A DNA stretch of 64,000 nt. Origin: Caprella mutica. Its lineage: Eukaryota; Arthropoda; Malacostraca; Amphipoda; Caprellidae. Shown piece by piece: positions 58,794-64,000 of the stretch. Position 1 is the first letter of the stretch; each line of letters begins with the position of its first letter. Made by a program: the position numbers and the translations under genes. The stretch is from NCBI GenBank assembly GCA_947561585.1, contig CANNZV010002365.1:37611-101610 (forward strand), in the 5' to 3' direction. Below the pieces are notes generated by a model. It had not been told where the DNA came from. It made no database searches and saw only the letters and a program-made list of their open reading frames with translations.

Positions 58794-60016
58794 GAATGCA
58801 GCTGGTGAAATTGTGACTGCATTCGAATGACGATGCAAGTCTATTGAATCATTATGCAGCTGGTGATATTGTGACTGCATTCGACTGACGATGCAAGTCT
58901 ATTGAATCATTATCCAGCTGGTGATATTGTGACTGCATTCGACAGACGATGCAAGTCTATTGAATCATTATACAGCTGGTGATATTGTGACTGCATTCGA
59001 CTGACCATGCAAGTCTATTGAATCATTATGCAGCTGATGATATTGTGACTGCATTCGACTGACCATGCAAGTCTATTGAATCATTATGCAGCTGGTGATA
59101 TTGTGACTGCATTCGACTGACGATGCAAGTCTATTGAATCATTATGCAGCTGGTGATATTGTGACTGCATTCGACTGACGATGCAAGTCTATTGAATCAT
59201 TATGCAGCTGATGAAATTGTGACTGCATTTGACTGACAATGCAAGTCTATTGAATCATTATGCAGCTGGTGATATTGTGACTGCATTCGACTGACGATGC
59301 AAGTCTATTGAATCATTATCCAGCTGGTGATATTGTGACTGCATTCGACAGACGATGCAAGTCTATTGAATCATTATACAGCTGGTGATATTGTGACTGC
59401 ATTCGACTGACGATGCAAGTCTATTGAATCATTATACAGCTGGTGATATTGTGACTGCATTCGACTGACCATGCAAGTCTATTGAATCATTATGCAGCTG
59501 GTGATATTGTGACTGCATTCGACTGACGATGCAAGTCTATTGAATCATTATGCAGCTGATGATATTGTGACTGCATTCGACTACGATGCAAGTCTATTGA
59601 ATCATTATGCAGCTGGTGATATTGTGACTGCATTCGACTGACGATGCAAGTCTATTGAATCATTATGCAGCTGGTGATACTGTGAATGCATTCGACTGAC
59701 GATGCAAGTCTATTGAATCATTATGCAGCTGATGATATTGTGACTGCATTCGACTACAATGCGAGTCTATTGAATCATTATCCAGCTGGTGATATTGTGA
59801 CTGCATTTGACTGACGATGCAAGTCTATTGAATCATTATGCAGCTGGTGATATTGTGATTGCATTCGACTGACGATGCAAGTCTATTGAATCATTATGCA
59901 GCTGGTGATATTGTGACTGCATTTGACTGACGATGCAAGTCTATTGAATCATTATGCAGCTGGTGGTATTGTGACTGCATTCGACTGACGATGCAAGTCT
60001 ATTGAATCATTATGCT
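58794..60016 (-). repeat. Satellite S6: 58-bp unit, about 21 copies (C4)
   Basis: Minus-strand units. Marker variants TATCCAGCTG at 58911 and 59317, each followed by a GACAGACGATGC unit, are 406 bp apart, that is seven units, showing a higher-order block. Other variants: TGACCATGC, ACTACGATGC. Confidence 0.95.
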
Positions 60017-61130
60017 GTTAGTAACATTGCGTATATTACAGATCTTTCAAATCAATGGAACATGCAGAGGTAGGCACATCGCTGCTACTTGTAGTGCGCG
60101 CTACAAGTGGCGCTTCTTTTTTGTGTAGCGGCAGCGCCGCTTCTTCTGTGCAAATGTAGCAGCAGCGCCGCTACTTTTTCAGAGATTAGAGGTTTTTTAT
60201 ACGTTTCAGCGCTGTTGCTTCTTTCGAAATCAAAAATGTTAAAGTTATCTGAGGAATCTAGAAACTATAGTCGAAACAATTGATATTCAGACAAATCTGC
60301 GCTGGGCGAACAACTGATATTCGAACAATGATTCACAGTACGACCAACTGATGGTAAAATAAATCGACGCAATGTGGCCATTTGATATTTGACAAAGCTG
60401 TCTAATACGATCAACCGTCGTACGCTTCTATGCAGATGTGTTTTTTGGCGATAAAATGCCTAATGGGTTTCACTTTATAGTTTGCCTTGAAAATTTCAGA
60501 AAATATTCATCTACATTGAAAATAACATTTAAAAAAAGTAAATTAATTCAAAATTATTTCAGATATTAAAACCATTTTACCAAAAGTTACCCATCTTCAG
60601 TGTACCAATGTATTGTGAATCACACTAAAAATGTACAAATAAATGTTTTAAATTATTCTATTGGATTTTTATAACAGTAGCTTTCATGGGTAGTTTACAG
60701 TAAATTTTTAATTTAAGGGGAATCTTCCCTAAAAAAAGTTTATTAATCAATATATTAATTTCAAATTTTCAGCGTTAATGTACCTATTTAGATAGTGATT
60801 TTTTTCCAATTTTGTCTCCTCCACCTCCTACTCCACAAATGGGGAGTTACTTTCTAAAGGCATCCACTCTTACAATTTTTGAGCTAGAGACATAGGGGCT
60901 GTTTCATCTTGTTCGAAATTTAGTGAATATAGTTTCCTACAAAATTACACAACGGTTCATTTCCGAATTCGCCTTAGAAAATTGTCTAAATTTTCTGATT
61001 TTAACCAATTTTTTTTGGAACAAAATGTTAAACAAAATGTGTTTTGAGCTCTAAAATTTTAACAAGTTTTCCGGGAGACTATAAAGCGTCATTACATATA
61101 TGCAATAAAAAAATACATTTTTTGGATAAA

Positions 61131-61535
61131 GTGTAGTTTAAGGACCTCAAATTTTCAAACTATACTCCAAGTGTATAGTTTAAGGACCCCAGTGTTAACC
61201 CAAGTGTAGTTTAAGGACCCCAGTGTTAACCCAAGTGTAGTTTAAGGACCCCAGTGTTAACCCAAGTGTAATTTAAGGACCCCAGTGTTAACTCAAGTGT
61301 AGTTTAAGGACCCCAGTGTTAACCCAAGTGTAGTTTAAGGACCCCAGTGTTAACCCAAGTGTAGTTTAAGGACCCCAGTGTTAACCCAAGTGTAGTTTAA
61401 GGACCCCAGTGTTAACCCAAGTGTAGTTTAAGGACCCCAGTGTTAACCCAAGTGTAGTTTAAGGACCCCAGTGTTAACCCAAGTGTAGTTTAAGGACCCC
61501 AGTGTTAACCCAAGTGTAGTTTAAGGACCCCAGTG
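61131..61535 (+). repeat. 31-bp minisatellite, uninterrupted form (C4)
   Basis: About 12 units with no N1/N2, followed by the common spacer and three to four more units at about 61910-62010. Confidence 0.9.
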
Positions 61536-62261
61536 AATTTTTGAATGTATCTATGCTACGGCGTTCTGCATGTCTTGACTGCAATCAAATCGAAATAATT
61601 TTTCTACTACGGTGTTCAGAGCAACAAAAAAAATGGACAGAACAACATTCCAAACAGAAATTCTACCTCTACTTGGTGAAGATCCACTACCGGCCATTGA
61701 ATGGATGATGCTAAGACAACTATCTAACTAAAATAATAGCAATATTGGGAAATAATAGCAAAATGTTACCCAATATAAGGAAATCGTAACTATCATATGA
61801 ATATATAATAATCATTTTAATGAAATAAAATCATTATAAGGAAATAAAATCATATAAGAAAAAAAAGGATACTTCAAAGGCCCAAATTTCCAAAGTATAC
61901 CTGTAGTGTAGTTGAAGGACCCCAGTGTTAACCCAAGTGTAGTTTAAGGACCCCAGTGTTAACCCAAGTGTAGTTTAAGGACCCCAGTGTTAACCAAAGT
62001 GTAGTTCAAGGACCTCAGATTGAGCTGGGGTCCTTAAACTACCCTTGATCCCATTTTTTTCATATTTTAGGGAAAGAGTCCTCTTTATCAAAAATGATGA
62101 ATATTGATAATAACCAATAATAATTTCAAGTTAATATCCAGTATGATTACCCTCTTTTTCACCACTTTCAAAAGACGCTTATCCATCAAATCTGTCAATT
62201 TCTGAATTATATCAGACGTTATCGTCTTATAAGAGTCTTCAGTTTCATTAGAGATGATCTT

Positions 62262-62950
62262 AAGACAACTGACGTTTTCCTCAATTACACATTTTGCTTC
62301 AGGATGGACCGAAAGTTTTCAATTAGGTTTAAATATGGGGAGAGATCGACTGGGCCATCTATAAATATGTCATCGAAGAATTTATAATTTATCAGGAAAT
62401 TCACATTTGCCTTTGCAGAGTGAGGAGGTTGCCATGCATGAAAATTACCTTCCTTTTTAATGCAGCAGGTTTCCTTTTCAGCTAGTGAACAAATCCACCT
62501 TTCCAAAAGTTAATATAATTGGAAGAAATTATTTTCACTACTGAAATCTTGGAAGATCCCAGCCCCAAAATTACCTCCGTCAATTGTTGGGTGTGATAAT
62601 TTTCGTTGGGGAAGTGGTGAGCCACGAGTGAGCCTTGTTTTAGCCAAACCATCGGCGCCGTCGAGATCGTGGCACGAATTTTGTATATGAAGAGTATTAT
62701 TTTGTAATCAGTTTTAAGATACTTCTCCGCCCATAGCAACCTTGTTTTCTTATGAGTGTCATTCGAAAGAGAGAGGCGATTAATTTCATGATTCTACAGT
62801 GGGTGGTTTTTAAGAAGTTTTCCACACCGACACTCTTAAAATCTGTGTTTCTGGTTTCCAATGTGACTCATGAGTTATCTCTTGATAAAGGACAATTTAT
62901 GACTCGTAGAAACTTTATATTTGCCATTATCATCGAGAGTAATCTTTTTT
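62262..62950 (-). pseudogene. Tc1-like transposase remnant (C4)
   Basis: Frame 62739-62482 carries the LFIYK version of the first-Asp region, so that Asp is lost here, and VWLKQGSLVAHH. Frame 62506-62285 carries HSAKANVNFLINYKFFDD and LSPYLNLIENF. Frames are joined by shifts shared with C1/C3. Dead. Confidence 0.75.
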
Positions 62951-63097
62951 AGGGATTGGCAATAAATTTCTTCATTGTTCGTAGCCGTAAATATAATAAA
63001 TTCAACTTTTTACAGCATATATGATGATTTTTCGAAAAATAGCGCTGTAAAGCTGCCGCTACATTTTGCTGTAGCGTCAGCTGCTTTTTAAAGGGTA

Positions 63098-63275
63098 TCC
63101 GGTAAATTCATCGCGGTAAATTCATCGCCGGTAAATTCATCGCCGTAAATTCATCGCATGGTAAATTCATCGCATGGTAAATTCATCGCATTGTAAATTC
63201 ATCGCATAGTAAATTCATCGCGAGGTAAATTCATCGCATGGTAAATTCATCGCATGGTAAATTCATCGCATGGTA
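63098..63275 (+). repeat. 16-bp minisatellite at the end of C4
   Basis: About ten copies of GGTAAATTCATCGCAT with small variants (CGCGG, CGCCG, CGCATTG). It starts directly at the truncated hAT end and is not found elsewhere in the window. The stretch after it, to 63419, holds nothing I can name. Confidence 0.9.
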
Positions 63276-63419
63276 CATTATAAAATTAAATTGATAAACT
63301 TAAATATACTTTTTGCAAATTATCGCCCCGACCTTACTTTCTTTTTCGCTGGATTAGGGTAACTTGTTTGTACGTATCTGTGCTGATAGTATATTTTAAA
63401 TGATTGGATCTTAGTAATA

Positions 63420-64000
63420 CAGGGTGTCCCAGAAGTAACTGACCCTTTTAATTTTCTAATTAAACAAAAACTAAGGAGGCCAGGTTGTTAAAATAGGTTT
63501 CAAATCAAAGAAAAACATTTTCATGGTTTATTAAGACTATTTTTTGAAAACAATATCTTTTAGATGATGACCACTGACGCTTCGACAACCTTGCGCTCTT
63601 TTCACTGTGTTTTGCATGACCATCCTCAGCGTATCAGGCGAAATTCGAACAATTTGATGAGTAATGTTGTCCTTGAGTTCCTGCAAATTTGATGGATTTG
63701 TCACGTAGACTTTTGACTTAAGGTATCCCCACAGAAAAAAGTCAGCTGGAGTCAAATCTGGGGAACGAGGAGGCCATGAGACGTTACCAAATCGTGAAAT
63801 CAAACGGTTTGGAAAAGTCTTCTTCAACAATGCCTTTGTTTCTCTTGCTGTATGGCTTGTTGCTCCATCTTGTTGAAACCAAGTATTGCGCAGGGCTCTT
63901 CGTCTCTTAATTCTTGGAATAAGAAATTCTCTTATCATAATTCGGTATCGTTCACCATTAACTGTTGAAGTTGTTCCATCATCACTTTCGAAGAAGTAAG
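63420..64000 (-). mobile_element. Mariner-like element, 3' part
   Basis: The end on this side is CAGGGTGTCCCAGAAGT, preceded by TA (63418-63419), as expected for a Tc1/mariner-type element with a TA target site. The other end lies beyond the window. Confidence 0.75.
63537..64000 (-). CDS. Mariner-like transposase, C-terminal part (continues past window)
   Basis: The minus-strand frame is open from the window edge to TAG at 63537-63539, about 153 residues. Near the edge TSTVNGERYR precedes MIREFLIP. Then WFQQDGATSHTA holds the second catalytic Asp, and WPPRSPDLTPADFFLWGYLK holds the third acidic residue, an Asp in SPDLTP; I count 36 residues between the two. The C-terminus is GHHLKDIVFKK. In the family the protein cuts and pastes the element at TA sites using two metal ions held by the DDD/E triad. 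No stop or frameshift is seen in the visible part; the first Asp and the DNA-binding half are outside the window. Confidence 0.85.
   Translation of the reverse strand, partial: YFFESDDGTTSTVNGERYRIMIREFLIPRIKRRRALRNTWFQQDGATSHTARETKALLKKTFPNRLISRFGNVSWPPRSPDLTPADFFLWGYLKSKVYVTNPSNLQELKDNITHQIVRISPDTLRMVMQNTVKRAQGCRSVSGHHLKDIVFKK

Larger units (their letters stand above)
57987..63094 (+). repeat. Direct partial unit C4
   Basis: Picks up at sequence matching about 2985 in C1 and follows C1 at offset 55006 up to the satellite. It contains S6, the hAT-like element with left end, the 31-bp array without N1/N2 and the Tc1 remnant, and ends about 17 bp short of the hAT right terminus. The P fragment is at 58256-58431. 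In 58.0-58.8 kb it is closer to C1 than to C2. Confidence 0.85.
60065..63094. mobile_element. hAT-like element, right terminus lost (C4)
   Basis: Left target duplication GGAACATG (60057-60064) is intact and followed by CAGAGGTAGGCACATCG. The right end stops at CTGCTTTTTAAAGG, where a 16-bp minisatellite takes over, so the last 17 bp and the second target duplication are missing. Confidence 0.8.

Overview
This is AT-rich, repeat-dominated eukaryotic DNA. Reverse transcriptase 3' ends, mariner and Tc1-like transposase pieces, hAT-like elements and minisatellites suggest an arthropod, most likely an insect; I cannot name the species. There is no bacterial-type gene organisation, no rRNA or tRNA gene I can recognise, and no intact host gene. 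Almost every long open frame is a chance frame inside a repeat.

Layout. Positions 1-806 hold the 3' end of a non-LTR retrotransposon, and 820-1380 a fragment of a repeat family I call P. From 1391 a composite unit of about 24-27 kb occurs twice in tandem: C1 (1391 to about 25645) and C2 (26560 to about 53595). C2 is followed by an inverted partial copy, C3 (about 53600-57986), and then a direct partial copy, C4 (57987-63094), so C3 and C4 lie head to head. The window ends with a 16-bp minisatellite and the 3' part of a mariner-like element whose frame runs off the right edge.

Inside a unit, in order: a decayed protein-coding fragment of unknown family; a 58-bp satellite array; a hAT-like non-autonomous element of about 4.5 kb (8-bp target duplication) carrying a 31-bp minisatellite, a dead Tc1-like transposase and, in C1/C2 only, two nested elements N1 and N2; modules of a family I call R, whose 135-bp units occur in pairs; a 179-bp hAT-type MITE; the left arm of a long inverted repeat; a 1.24-1.27 kb TIR element; a second 58-bp array; a 22-bp array; a stretch with exon-like signals of a possible minus-strand gene; a 122-bp tandem repeat; a third 58-bp array; a 5'-truncated non-LTR element; and the right arm of the inverted repeat.

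The copies show the order of events. Target duplications and empty sites can be read by comparing paralogues, satellite arrays differ by whole repeat units, and some markers group C1 with C2 while others group C1 with C3/C4, which points to gene conversion or unequal exchange. The features work together only as nested, co-duplicated repeats, not as a pathway. Because C1 and C2 are so alike, an assembly artefact (two haplotypes joined end to end) must be ruled out. All coordinates and unit counts were read by eye.
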